A DNA stretch of 64,000 bases, from positions 125,001 to 189,000 of the forward strand of contig JAODUP010000466.1 in NCBI GenBank assembly GCA_025642065.1. Direction: 5' to 3'. Positions 25,151 to 38,350 of this stretch are shown here, one piece after another. The position numbers and the translations under genes are program-made. The stretch's first letter is position 1. Every line of letters begins with the position of its first letter. The stretch comes from Paralvinella palmiformis. Its lineage: Eukaryota > Annelida > Polychaeta > Terebellida > Alvinellidae. The notes below the pieces were generated by a model, which saw only the letters and a program-made list of their open reading frames with translations, was not told the origin of the DNA and ran no database searches.

Positions 25151-25316
25151 GTAATGTGTCCTGATCACTCTATTTTATCTTATAACTGATTGTTGTAAAC
25201 TGACAGAACTGGACCGGCCAACTGGAGTAAACATTTCAGTACTGCTTCTAATAGAAAATCAACACGCACACACACACACGCACGCACCTCCCCCCACACA
25301 CTTATATATATTTAAT

Positions 25317-25353
<37 letters not shown>

Positions 25354-27959
25354 GTGTGTGGGAATGCGCCCCCCCCAAAAGAAGAAGATATATAATCGAT
25401 TAAGCTCAATAACAATATAGAGATAATGTAAATTTTACCTGCATGTGAATTTTGTATTTTAATTTATAAAAAAATTCCCAACACACAGACAATAATAATT
25501 TATACGGTGTCTTTTAGTTGATGCTTTTTCCAGAACTTTATTTTTTGGTGGGCGATAATATATCGACTGTACCATACAGTAAAATATTGGATTCGCTTTT
25601 ATGGCATTATCGATTAACGGTATGAACGAATTTTCCTTCTTCTGCGTATCGATATGCAAATGACGTAGCTAATTAACAGAAAATTAATGACTGATTATTA
25701 ATCGTCTGCGATTTACGTAGGCTGGCCCGATATAAACCGCTTCTGCGAAGCTCTCGTGTTTTCTTCGTTTTCAAACGCTGGCAGCGACCTTAATTAGCAG
25801 ATTGTACTTAAGTGCGAGTTAAGAAAATAACCTCTTCCCAACGAATAATACAAGTCCGGGCGGGATTTAGAGACGACCAGGACACCTGTTGTCCTGTTTA
25901 AAAACTAATTACCGCCTTGTAGCCAAATTGGAGCGAATAAAGTGTCTTTCTCGGCGGTGGAAGGGGACCAGAAACGTTGACGAAATTAAAAGTTTTGTTT
26001 TCGTTCGAAAGTTTTTTTGGTTTTTTTAATTATATATTTTACACCAAAGAGGCGAGGGTATTTTTTTACACGTCGTAGTCGTTAGTGTAGCGTTTCTCGT
26101 GTTTACTTTCATAATTTCCTAGCTACCGTTAGCTAACGCACGCCCGCCCGCCTACTCTTGGAATTCTTGTCCACTGTGGAATGATGCACTCATTAATTTT
26201 TCTCCGTCTTATAGTTAGTTAGTCGTAGCGGATTAATTATACCGTACGTCACTTCGGCGTATGACGGATATACAGTTTGATCTCGGGAGAACCGCTTGTT
26301 CGAGGTCGGCAGCAACGACTGCGGGTCAGGAGCGAGAATTGCGAGAGATTAACCCAAGTCCCGGGGTGTATATTGTTTGTCTTGATCGTACCGTCGTCGT
26401 CGGGAAGTTGTCGTCGACTGGTCCCTCGCAGAACGTGCCTTTCGAGTCGGGTCGCGGGCTGGATGTATTGGGGGTAAGATTCTCCGACTCTGGGGGGGGG
26501 GATTTGGAATGGGTGAGTGTAGGTGCACAGGGAGGGAACTCGTAAACTTCACTCATTCGCACTTCCAACCGGCCGAATGCGTCGGTCGTAACAAGACCCC
26601 GTACGGCATGTGGAAGTGATCTGACCGACGAGTGTAGCACATGTTTTTCGGGTCTTATCGCCACAAATGTTTGTGTCATCATTCGGCAAAGCTTTTTATT
26701 GTCGTCCACAAACATCACCCCCGGATTCCCTCCCTTCCCCCACTCGATAAATAATCAGCAGCAACTTTGTTGTGGGATTGTTAGCGTCGCTCTCCTGGAT
26801 CGAGTGTTCAGGATCGGGTGTTTTTGGCCGGTCGTCGCCGGGATCGGGTGTTCGTTAGGAGGCGTGATGCGGCGGTGGTTGCCCGCCTCGTGAAACCCGA
26901 CCAACTATCGGTTTGTTTCCGTTTGTCAGATGTAGCCCCCCCCCTCGGATCCCGGTTGGTATAGTCTCCGTGTTAAACGAGATCTGGTCGTCGTTCAGGA
27001 TTTATTATCGGTACGTTTAACCTCTTTGTGCAACAACTCCTGGCACTGACTACCTGTCGTTGACCTCATCCCGTCTCTTCCGGCGCTTCCGATAACACAT
27101 CTTTCGGGATTGGATCCGGAGAAACGATTCCAGACCGATTTGCAAATTAGCGGACTCGTAACCGAACATCGCGTCGCCGTTCCGTATATACACGGCCGGA
27201 CGCTCGTCTTCGGGTGGCTCCCAATTATTCGTGTATATAGTTTGCCGACCCAGGTGTCGCCACTCGAGGGTAGTTGTTGGCCCCTTTGACGTCTGAGTTA
27301 CGCGAGTCGAGTCGAGTCGAGCTCGCCGTTTTATTGTTATTCCTTCAGCCCTCTGTGTAAGCGATACCTTCGAGTTACACGACGTCGACTAGTCGCTAGT
27401 CGACGTCGCTAGTCGTGGACTGTGACATTAGTGTCACCATAGATCACGCCGGCTCAGCAATCCGATAGCTAACTGCCTTATATAGACGCTAAGTTTGGGA
27501 GCGCATTAAGATGCCAGTCAGCCGAATACCTGAAGTAGTTGTCCGCTGCTGCGGTAGCTGTCTGCTGTGGGTAGCCGTCTCTGCTGCGGTAGTTATTTAT
27601 TGTAATGGACAATTGTTGTTGTGGTGGTAGCTGTCTATTTTTCGTGAACGCGTCTTCGCTGGAAGTTATAGCTATACTATCGCAGCTGTGTTTGCTGTGA
27701 TTACCGTGTGTGTGTGTGTGTGTGTGTCCGGTAGTTGACTTTTGTGGTGCCTTTAAGGTTGTAGCAGCTATCTGCTGTGGTGGCTGCGTGTTGTGGTAGC
27801 TTTTTGCTGTGGTAGCTCTTCACAGTAGTTGATTTTTATTCCAGTAATTCGTTGCGATAGACACTTTATGTGTAATGTCGCTTTAGTAACAACTCTCTAT
27901 TACTTAAGTATTTTTGTTAGCAATAACTTCTGCTGTGTCTCTCATATGTTGTGACAACT

Positions 27960-27960
<1 letters not shown>

Positions 27961-27997
<37 letters not shown>

Positions 27998-28016
27998 TAT
28001 AATAATGGCAATAATG

Positions 28017-28062
<46 letters not shown>
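27961..28062. repeat. (AAT)n microsatellite
   Basis: About 100 bases of AAT repeat with two short interruptions (AATTATAATAATGGC and ATG). Reading frames across it encode Asn or Ile runs. A shorter copy lies at about 29915-29946. Confidence 0.95.
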
Positions 28063-28065
<3 letters not shown>

Positions 28066-29094
28066 TGCGATTTTTATATCACCATATTCAACTCTGTGCA
28101 TTTAGGGTGCTTTGTAGATTTTGTGTCATCATAATCATCACCATTCAGTTATCAGTTAGCCATCGCGACGGCTACCTGCTGCAGTAAGTGTATACCGCGG
28201 TAGTCACCCGTCTCCCGTACAGTGACGACCCGGTCTATCGTGGAGCTCGTTCTCCCGACGGCGAGTCTCCGATAAACCGACCATCCCGCGGCGGAGGAGG
28301 AGGCGGCGGCGGCGGCCCAACAGAAGCGTAACCCGATAGAGCTCGTGGTCGGTCAGGCTCTCCTCCGACAGGTCAAACAATTGACAACCCCGAATACATT
28401 CCTATAGCATTGTCTGTTTAATATGTCGCCGCCGGTAGCCCGCCATAGTCCGTTAATTGCGTCGACTGGAGCCCGATCAAGTGTCTATATCTTAGAATGA
28501 ATAACGTAGGACAATTGTTGTCAGGACGTTGTCATCATGTTGTCCTTGTCCTGCTGTTCTTCTTCTCTCCTTCCGATCTTAGATTACTGTCGTAGATTTA
28601 CCGTCGCCTTAGTGGCTGACTGCTATATATAATCAACTGCATATACAATAAATACAATTACCACTCCGGTGTTTATTTCGTTCTAAATGCTATTCGCTCC
28701 TGGCGACATTAATGTTGGTCGGTCTATTAGTATGATGAAGTCATTAAGTATTGAACGGAATGGTTGATAAATATATTTTGCTTGATATCATATCATAACA
28801 TATCGTATATCATGACGGCAGAAAAACGATGGACTGAGATATAGAATGACAGGTGTGTATGTGTGTGTGTTACTCTGTGTTTATACATTGCATATATATA
28901 TATATATATATATATATAGAGGTATTTATATAAATACATATTTATCATCTATACACCCATGATTGATGTATTATGCAAGTTACTGTAGTTTTTTTTTATA
29001 GCTGTGTACGCTGCTCGTTCATGTGTTATATACTTTGGTAGTTAATATTGATTGTATGCTGCTGGTCTGATTGTTTTGTACATTACAGACCTGT

Positions 29095-29150
29095 CTGTAT
29101 GTATGTATGTATGTATGTATGTATGTATGTATGTATGCGTGCGTGTGTGT
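29095..29150. repeat. (GTAT)n microsatellite
   Basis: About ten GTAT units are followed by GCGTGCGTGTGTGTGC. No other content is seen. Confidence 0.9.
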
Positions 29151-29912
29151 GCATTATTCTAAATATTCCATTTTTAAACACACGCAAGCGCGCGCACACG
29201 TAACTACGTGCGTCAGAGGCGTTATTTCACTCGCAATGCACGTGATAAATTTGCTTCTAAATTCTATATTTTATTCTACTAAACTTTCCCGTTTCGTTTA
29301 TATTTCAAAATAACTTATTACCGCGACCACCACCCCACTCTCGCCCAGCTTTGGTTTACACATAAGAAATATTGGTAGCATTTATTAATTTTTTATCTTA
29401 TTATCATGAGGCGATCGTGTTTCCTGTGTTCGCTTTCAATCCAATCTTCGGCTGGTGAAGAACGTCAATTTCATTACGGTTAACGTTTGGATGATGATGG
29501 TGCTAGACTAGGGTGACACCTACCGGCGAGAAACGTGACTAATGGGTTTCCGTGGCTGGACCCAGGCGGGCTTCGAATAAAAACGAGAAACAACTAATTA
29601 GCAAATTTTATTTCGGGGCAAACGCCATAATTGGGGCAATCAACGAGCCGTTCTATCTGACCACACGATGAACTGGTCGATAAAATGCGCCGCCATTTCG
29701 GCTATGAGTTGATAAAACTCGCAAGTCGCCGAAATATTTATATTTGTTTTGGTTTTTGCTTTTTAATTCTTATAATTTCGATGTTCACCGTTCCTATCGC
29801 CGTTTCACGTTGACTTTTTATTGTATATTCAGTGTGGCAGCGTCCACTTTATAGAACTTCTGGGGAGATTAGAAGAAATGGCTTCTGCCATGGGCGAGTA
29901 GTCTCCAAAGTC

Positions 29913-29949
<37 letters not shown>

Positions 29950-30598
29950 TTATTATATTGACAGACATTTTCAACCTAATCTGTTATAGTTGTGGTTCAA
30001 ACGCGTTACTTAGCCAGGCTCCAGCGCCTTTGTTTCGTCTGGAAACAAGAACATTGGCGGGATGTTTACGTCCGTCAGGGATACTGGCTCCGGGATATAC
30101 CTGGATCCAGTGATAGGGATAGAGAAGGGAAGGTATCTCCGTACGCTGTTTATGTATCTGGCGTCACCTCCGGAGCGTGTACCCGACCCAGACCTCGGGG
30201 GTCACTTTTGTGTAAAAGGTCCCGCTTTTAACGGGTTGTTAGCGTCGGCGTTCTTAATGCGGTGTTAAATGTAAACTATGTGCGGTGGGTGGGGTGGAGG
30301 GGGGCCGGCTAGGGGAGGAGGACTGGGCGCCCGGCATCTTCTTATACGCCCGATATTTATCCGAAACTAACCCTGTCTGTCCGGGTTCTCCTGGCTGACT
30401 TAATTTGTGGCTAATTACGCAGTGGTTCGTTAGCGGCAATCGGTTGGTTGGAACCATGGGAGTCAACAAGATCTGGAGATGTGTGTGGGGGGGGTTGTAT
30501 TCTGGGTATTACATGGCTAATAGAACCCCGGGGAGAGATTAATAAGATGTACAAAGTGTCCAATTGGACATGGGCATCAAATGTCTCCAGAGACCATG

Positions 30599-30648
<50 letters not shown>

Positions 30649-31152
30649 ATTCGACTCAGGTGTGTGAGCAGTGAAGCTGTAGTTTGTCATTAAGTGGTGG
30701 TGGGTTACGATACATTTGATGGGGGGGGGGGGTTGATTATATCCGTTGCATCCTCATCCCGCGACGTCTGTAACGAGATGAACCAATTATCAAGCTGTAG
30801 TTTTAAATCAGGAATGTTAATGAGTGAGTGACTGTTTTGTTTAATCTCGGTTGAGATTACGTCAGAGACGTACGCCGGACGACCTGGTTTAGAGATTTGC
30901 AGCGCAGTGCGCCATCTATTGACTGTCAGGTACAACTAATTTAATATTCCACCTATAGTTGGATTGTATGTGTTTTAGGAGCGGGAGTCGTACGTTTCTA
31001 CGAGTTGTTGTGGTACGAGGTGTGTGTGTAACCGACTAATGAGTGGTACTGTGCTACTCTGATACAACAAAGCTGGACTCGTATTGACTAATACGTCACG
31101 TATGTCGGGTGTGTAGTCACTTTAATTAACACTCCCACATACCGATCAGAAG

Positions 31153-31320
31153 TATAGTCAGCCAGCTGAGCCATTGTTCCATGTACTCCCTCAAATCGTA
31201 CATATAGCCTGCCAGCTGAGCTAATATTGCGCATACTCTTAGTCAGGTGTACTGCAGCATAGCCTGTCAGCTGAGCTGAGCTGATATGTTGCGCATACTC
31301 CTGGTCAGGTGTACTCCACT
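31153..31320 (+). repeat. Degenerate tandem repeat, about 55-60 bp unit
   Basis: Three imperfect units share ATAG-CTG-CAGCTGAGC, then a GCGCATACTC-type block, then GTCAGGTGTACT. Units differ by small insertions such as GAGCT duplications. Confidence 0.65.
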
Positions 31321-32499
31321 AGACCAGGTGTAGGCCGGTGTTGTGTTGGTACTCTTCATTCGGTCTCCAGCCACTCAGCCTCCAGCCACTCGGTAGATTT
31401 CAGGCCACTCTTATTTATCATTTGGTAAGTGAACCGGAAAAGAAATCTGCCGATGAGGGCACCACGGTCTGAAGTGAAAACGTTCGCCGCTCAGGCGCGC
31501 GTCTCACCGAGAACTGCTCTTTACTCTCTCACTCTCTCAAGCCATCTCTCTCTCTCGGTCTCTGTCCAGATGTTTGCTTTGGCAAAACGCTGCCATTTAA
31601 CGGTGTTCGCTTCGGGTTTTGTCCGTACTTAACAACCCACGACCGGTTAGGGTTACGATAGAACAACACTCCGATCTTTTTACTCTCGCGGCTGCCCGCT
31701 CTAAGTTTGTTATAACAGTTAACACGGCTTCGTCGGCCGACCGAACGCTGCTGCCACCTACCAGAAAAGAAAAAGAAAAGACAGAAGAAAAAAAACGATT
31801 CGTGGGCTAAATTGTTTAAGATTCAAACAGCGCCGCCATTTGCGACGATTGTCAGACGCGCTCATTCGTCGAGTGCGCCACGTGACCGCCGACCGATTTG
31901 GTGGTATTTATCCGGTTTATAAGCGGCCGCGAGCGGCACGCCATGGGCGGCCGCTTACGGTTGTGATGGAGTCTTCCCTCCGACGTTGGCCGGATGGCCG
32001 TATTGGCGGGGAAGGAGTCTTGAAGAGCAACCAAAACCGAGACGCATATGTCTCTGGTCGGTTGACATTGTTCGGCTCACGATTCGTCCTCCAGTCGACG
32101 TCGACGTTCGACATTCGATACTCGACGCAACCTGTTCCAACTCCCGGCGTCGCACTTCTCTAGCCATCTGGTGGATGCCGTGAGAACTACTTCGAAGATC
32201 CAAACCGACCTCGGCCCGATTCCTTAAGGTGGAAAACATCGCAAATTAAACTCGTCTCCCAATAATAAGTTGCTTCAAACGGCGTCTGGTCTCTCTCTGG
32301 ATGACGTTCTGATCTTTCGGATCCAGATATTAAAATACTGTTCCAACTTAGAACGACGCGCCCCTTCTGTTTACTTTAGTGTTATTAAGTACTCGGGCTA
32401 ATCACACCGGTTATGATAGAACGGAACAAAACTCGCTAATTAACCCGCTGAATAAACAAATAGGCAAGCTTCGCCGAGCGAGTTTTTAAAATTATAATT

Positions 32500-32560
32500 G
32501 TTGTTGTTGTTGTTGTTGCGGATGCTAATGCTGTTGTTGTTGTTGTTGTTGTTGTTGTTT
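32500..32560. repeat. (GTT)n microsatellite, two blocks
   Basis: Two (GTT)n blocks are separated by GCGGATGCTAATGCT. A similar (GTT)n tract lies at about 50618-50650. Confidence 0.9.
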
Positions 32561-32832
32561 TCGATAATATCGTAACAAATGCCGGCCATGGATGTTTATC
32601 ACAAAGTGGACATTTCGATCAGGTTGTGGGTTAGAAGCCGACTCATGCCTGTGTTTGTCGGATCTATGTCGTTAGGCTGTCAGACCTTAGTCCAATGTGG
32701 AGGCTAAAAAATTTAAATCAACTCCACCCTTTATCACAAAGTTACAATCCTATTTAAGTCAATTTGGCAACCATTTTAATTCACTGAGAGATTTTAATTC
32801 ATTTAGTTCAAAGGCAAAGCCAGTAATTAAAA

Positions 32833-32833
<1 letters not shown>

Positions 32834-32922
<89 letters not shown>
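32834..32922. repeat. Compound (ATT)n-(AT)n-(GA)n microsatellite
   Basis: Three simple repeats directly follow one another. The frame at 32697-32936 crosses it and is not a gene. Confidence 0.9.
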
Positions 32923-32923
<1 letters not shown>

Positions 32924-33155
32924 AGCTTTTATGTGAAATTGTTAGGCAGAATAAGCCAATATATCAATCAGTTAGTCAATCAACTGGTTCGCGTCGGGCG
33001 TCCTAGTCGTTAGTAAAAAGTTAGTCAGAATATAGTCAGTATAGGTGGATTATTGAGAACCACTAGTCAGAACTAGCAGCCGGAACCATTAATCTGAGTT
33101 TTTATAGAAATCATTAGTCATTACCGCGAAAGACCCTAGTAGGTGATCTTAGTCA

Positions 33156-33219
<64 letters not shown>
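33156..33219. repeat. (CA)n microsatellite
   Basis: An uninterrupted (CA)n run of about 64 bases. Confidence 0.95.
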
Positions 33220-33221
<2 letters not shown>

Positions 33222-33589
33222 GGTCTAATAGTTTACGCGGTTGCCACATTCACGCCACGTTTTACCCTCATTATCGTTCGCCCGCCATTGCCGTCACCGG
33301 AAGCGGCTGGCTTCTGGCGAAGGTAGAGCGCTCATTACGCCCTCTGGTGTACTGGACGATATCGGTTGCCGGACATCGGCTAGGTGGCGTGCGCGGGTGT
33401 GGAGTCGTGTCGGACTCCTAGCTCTGGTGTTTCTCCGATAAAATGTGATGAATTTGCGCCGGAGTGGCCCGGGGGGCTCCCCGGGGAGAAGCGTCTAGTG
33501 CCAATTAAAATTATCTCCCTCACACACACACCCACACCCACACACCCACCCGTCTTGGGTCGGGGATAGTCATAACCTAGTGTCTAATA

Positions 33590-34450
33590 TTTGGCGATGT
33601 CTAGTTCTCGTGGCTGTCTAGCGTTTGATGATGGGTGCTAGTTGTGCGTAGTGCCTAGTTGCTGATTGCGTTTAGTGCGCAACGGAACCGTGTCCTTGTG
33701 GTGTCTAGCTGTGAGCGATCCGTGGTGTCTAGATTTCATGAATGTCTAATCATTTATTGTGTCTAATGCTACGTGTTCTCCAGTGCTCAACGACGCCTCG
33801 ATGGTGTCTAGTGCTCAACAACACCTAGTGCTTGATGGTGTCTAGCCGTGAGTGATGTCTCGCATTTGTTTGATGCTTAATTGATCGATAATGTCTGGCG
33901 TTAGATGGTGTCTAGTCTAGCTGATGGCGAGCTGTCTAATGTCTAGTTGCTGTTAGAATCTAGTATTGGATTGTGTACAATGCTCGATAGCTGATGTCCA
34001 CGTGTGTGTGTGTGTGTGTGACTGCGTGGGTATAACTGCAGCTGGGTCTAACTGCAGCTGCTGTTTAACTACAGCTGCTGTTTAACTACAGCTGCTGTCT
34101 AACTACAGCTGGCCTGAAACTATTTCTAATGTATAATCATGGCCGCTGCTGTCTCACTTCAGCTACTAGATATAGTCAAGAATAATCCAACTTTATGGTG
34201 TCTAGTTACAGTTGATGGTAGGTGTCTAACCTCATTATAGGTGTCCAGCATTATTTCGGTTCCGATCCAGCGAATGTCTAGTTTTAGTACCAATCACCTC
34301 GGTAGTAGATACCTAGTATTAGTGAAATTCCACTCAGTAGGTGTCTAACAACGGCTGGGTTCCACCGAGAAGCCGTCTAACCTTATTTGAATTCCTCTCC
34401 GTAGGTGTCTATAGCCCCAGTAAGGTTCCCCATTTCGGGAGCTATTCGTG
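33590..34450 (+). repeat. Degenerate GTGTCTAG-rich tract with 18-bp subrepeats
   Basis: The motif GTGTCTAG and its variants recur many times over about 860 bases. At about 34031-34111 a clearer 18-bp unit, AACTACAGCTGCTGTTT, repeats four to five times and contains the E-box-like CAGCTG in every unit. The tract looks like an old, decayed minisatellite. Confidence 0.6.
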
Positions 34451-34885
34451 TCTACGTTCCGCGGTGCTGCAGTTAACTAGAGATGTATGAACACTCCATT
34501 CCCAATTGCCCCCCCCCCTCCTCCGGCTGTCAGCGGCTTTACGGTATAGCAGCCATAATCTAGAATGTTGCTACCGACAGATAACGTTTTATCCGTTTGT
34601 CAGATAGATACCAACGGGATGTCATTATCTACAAATAAGTTGAAGTATCTGGCTCAGGTAGACCCCTCTCCTTCATACACACAGACACACGCATACATAA
34701 CACGCACGCACGCACGCACGCACACATACACACACTAATGCTACCCATTAATAAAGCATCTTTTATTATGGCTCCACCAGAAGATGATTACATTTGTTCC
34801 ACTCGGTGGCAGATATTACATTTTCTCTCTGATATTAAAATGGTAGAAATAACAAAGTTATCGCCAGAGGCGCTCACCCCCCCCC

Positions 34886-35106
34886 TCTGTCTGTATGTTT
34901 GTCTGTCTGTCTGTCTATCTGTCTGTCTATATCCCTTCCTCTCTCCCTCAGCCCCCCCCCTCCTTCGCTCCTTCGTTCCCTCTCTCCCTCCCCCTCCCAC
35001 CCTCCCCCTGTCTCTCCTACCTCTCTGTTTCTCCCCCCCTGTCTCTCTGTGTGTTCCTCCCCCCTCTCTCTCTGTCTGGCTCCTGTCTGTCTGTCTGCCT
35101 GTCTGC

Positions 35107-35144
<38 letters not shown>

Positions 35145-35177
35145 ATGTCTGTCTGTCTGTCTGTCTGTCTGCCTGTC
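34886..35177 (+). repeat. (CTGT)n and pyrimidine-rich tract
   Basis: CTGT tetranucleotides flank a long C/T-only stretch. All three forward frames stay open because the strand carries almost no A, which explains the overlapping open frames here. Confidence 0.95.
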
Positions 35178-35744
35178 TCTGGCCGCTGTTATTGTTTTCG
35201 TTTCGATATGTCGTAGTTACGTAACGTACGTCTGTTAGTTGTCTCTAGTGATTCTCGGGAGTTTTTGTTATAAATAATATAAATTACTATATTACTCCAT
35301 CAAATCGTGGCCAGTGTTCGCTGTTATTTACCGAGATAACCTAGTTTATATGTGTTGTAATAATAGCAGCAGCAGCTATAATAATAATAATAATAATAAT
35401 AATATAATAATTGCTGTGGTAATACAATTTTCTTGTTTTTATTTAGTGTGACCTTTTGTTTGACTATCATTTTGGTATGTTCGAGGGGGGGGGGAGGGGG
35501 GAGGATAGGGGGGTAGTCTGTCTGTTTAACTACAAATTTATTTAAGACATATTTAATATTTTTTAGAAATAGTATCTAAATATACTTACAGAAGCTGCCT
35601 GGCTGGCTGGCCTGGCCTGGCCTGAGTGGCTGGCTGGCCTGGGTGGCTGGCCTGGCCTGGGTGGCTGGCTGGCTGACCGACTGGCTCTCTGACCATCTGA
35701 CTTAGTGACCTATGTCCTACTTATATTTAGCATCTGTTATGGAT

Positions 35745-35747
<3 letters not shown>

Positions 35748-35806
<59 letters not shown>
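35748..35806. repeat. (AT)n-(GA)n microsatellite
   Basis: (AT)n of about 40 bases passes into (GA)n and a G-run. A TGGC/CTGG low-complexity patch lies at about 35597-35680. Confidence 0.9.
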
Positions 35807-36729
35807 GGGGGGGTGAGAGCGAAAGATCATCATCATATGTAATTACCACTTATTATAAGTAACCCATCACATTTAGTTTAGATCACATTACCATAACGAG
35901 TCTCGTCTCGTTTAACATCAATCGTCAATATAGAACGTTATCTCTTTGTGGAAGATGAATATTTTACGCTAAAATGATTGCTCATCAAACTGTCAGTCTC
36001 ATCCTCCATAAACTGCCATATTGCTGTAGAAGAGACCAGAAAACTGCTCGGAAATGTGTATACTATATAATATGCGCTTAAATGGGGGCAAAGCGGGCTT
36101 AATTAAATGTATACTTGTATGGGTGTTGTTGTATTTGTTTTTATTATCATGATGTTGCACTTTTGGTTGACGGGTGGTCTCAGGTTAAGGAAGTAACATC
36201 GAGTCTTGCTCCACGTTTTAGCTCAGAATTGATACGTGTTAGTAATTCGCCCCGTCCCCCGGAGAAACGAGGGCCAGGCTAACGCCGACTTGTTGAATTC
36301 CGGGCAGGGACTTGTCAATTCCACGAAATGAAGTGTCTGAACTTGACTTGATCAGATTATGTCAGGCCGACAATATGGTTCTTAATCGCTTAAGTACTCC
36401 GTTTGTGTGCCGCCCTCTGGCGCGCAGTCTTCTAATTCTCCGACAAAAGGGGGGATTAATCGCGACGCAGTTCGAACGATTAGCGGCTAACGCTAAGTTC
36501 TCCCATTATCGCTCGCCGAACAATGGCCGCCGTGCGTCGGCTCGGCGATTTAACGAAGCTAAATCGGTTAATTATCGCCCGCTCGGCGACAATCCAATTG
36601 GGAATGACTCGGGTCGATCCGGCCTAGACTCGAGGAGTTGGTTATCCCCTGCGCAAACTCATCTCTCGGTGGTCGCGTGACTTCGGGATCACCTGTTTGA
36701 CTTCCGGATTGCGTCGTCCATGGGTACAA

Positions 36730-37095
36730 TGACGTCATTTCCGCGCGCAAATAAATGTCGGCCGATGGCGGAAACGGACTCCGTGTTTACATTGAACCTT
36801 CTGACGATAAGTTTATATTGCGACGGCGAGAATTCGGATAATTGATTATTAATAAGTCGCGGGGGCTCCAATCGATGACGTCAGGTGAAGATATTCTATT
36901 ACTTCCGCTAATCCTTGACGTGAGCAACGCGCAGTACATTTTTGCAATTTTCCAGTGGGTCGCGATAGCTGGCCGCCAGATGTCGCCACGGTCGGGACGT
37001 TAACGCCGTACTATAGATGACGTTTTAACCTCGGTCAATGACGCTAGTTCCATTTTAGGCGACGTTGGCCTCGTGCCTCGTAAATGGTGACGTCA
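36730..37095. promoter_or_regulatory. Cluster of three perfect CRE (TGACGTCA) sites
   Basis: TGACGTCA occurs at 36730-36737, 36876-36883 and 37088-37095. Half-sites (TGACGT) also lie near 36917, 37018 and 37127. About one perfect site is expected by chance in 64 kb of even-composition DNA. The block is GC-rich compared with its flanks. CREB/ATF or bZIP binding is an inference from the motif. Confidence 0.35.
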
Positions 37096-38293
37096 GAGTT
37101 ACGTTAACGGAGCTAGAACTAGTTGATGACGTATTTACCTATCGGTAACCTCGATATTTCTCGTCATAATGAAGATTATCACGATTTCACTTCGATGTTG
37201 CTCATGTTGCTCATGTTCGAATATTTCTAGACTTTAGGATGACAACTTGTGACGTTCGCGTTTCCATCGACCCCACCTGCCCGTCATATCCGCCCGTTGC
37301 CGTCCGTATCGCGCCGCCATTAGCGTCCGTGACGCGTCGGAGATTAATAATTCAGCGAAGAGCTTCCGGTTAGCAACGTTCAATAAAATCATTTCTCATT
37401 TCGACCAGTTAACAAAGTCGTGATACGCTCTAGCGACTCGGGGGAGCTCTCCTCGCGAGATGGGCTGTCGTGTGTGTTAATGAATTTCTGTTTGTACGAG
37501 TCTTTTTTTGGTTTGGTTTGTTTCTGACGCCCTCTACCGTGATTGAAGAAAGCCGAAATCAGGCCCGTCCGCCAAGTGTCCAGTTCAATCAGAGATGACA
37601 CATCCGTTTTGGGCTAATTTTATTCCCGTCAGATGTGATTTGTTTTGTCACAGTCGCCGTGTCAGTTTATATATATTTTTTCCGTTTAATTAAAAAAACT
37701 AAAACTTTTCTCACTGATAAGTTTTCTCACTGTGACGTGACACCAACGATGACGACCATATGACGTCGTGACGTTTATCTGGTGGGGGTCGCTTTACACT
37801 TGTTTACATCCGTTAGAGCTATTTCACAGTCGGGGTAGCACATAACGGTGACGTAATAGACAGGTTTTTAAAAACCTTTTGATTGTTATTTGCTCCGATT
37901 ATATGCCGTTAAGTAATTTAGCTCGGATAGAGAGAAGAGAGAGGTGGGGGGGGGGGGGATACTGGGAGACTTAGAGATTGAGAGAGGGAAATAGACTATA
38001 GATGGGCCTAAAGGTCTGCTGGTGTTTTGTCTCATATGACCCACCATATTGTGTGAGTAACGTTTCTAACGAGTGCAGATTACATTGTGTAAAAAGAGCT
38101 TCTTTGGCGTGTTAGTCCCTCTTTGTCGAGACGTTTGAACATCCCCCCCTCTATGCGTATGTGTGTGTGTGTGTAGGTGCGTGTGCGCGCACGCATGTGT
38201 GGGTGTGCGTTCGGGATAGGCTCGCTGGTGCTGATTAATTGCTTAATCTGGACGGGTCGCGAATGGCGCCCGCCGATTGGCCGTTTGGATGCG

Positions 38294-38350
38294 TCACGTG
38301 ACCCGCGAAGGGAACAATCAGGAACGAGTGCGAGCGGCGTTGTCACGTGA
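38294..38350. promoter_or_regulatory. Two TCACGTGA palindromes 49 bp apart
   Basis: TCACGTGA at 38294-38301 and again at 38343-38350. This palindrome is the strong form of the E-box used by USF/MITF-type bHLH-ZIP proteins. Function is not shown. Confidence 0.3.

Noticed and set aside
34738..35238. Frame of 166 residues rich in Cys, Leu and Ser
   Set aside because: The (CTGT)n and pyrimidine-rich tract leaves all forward frames open.
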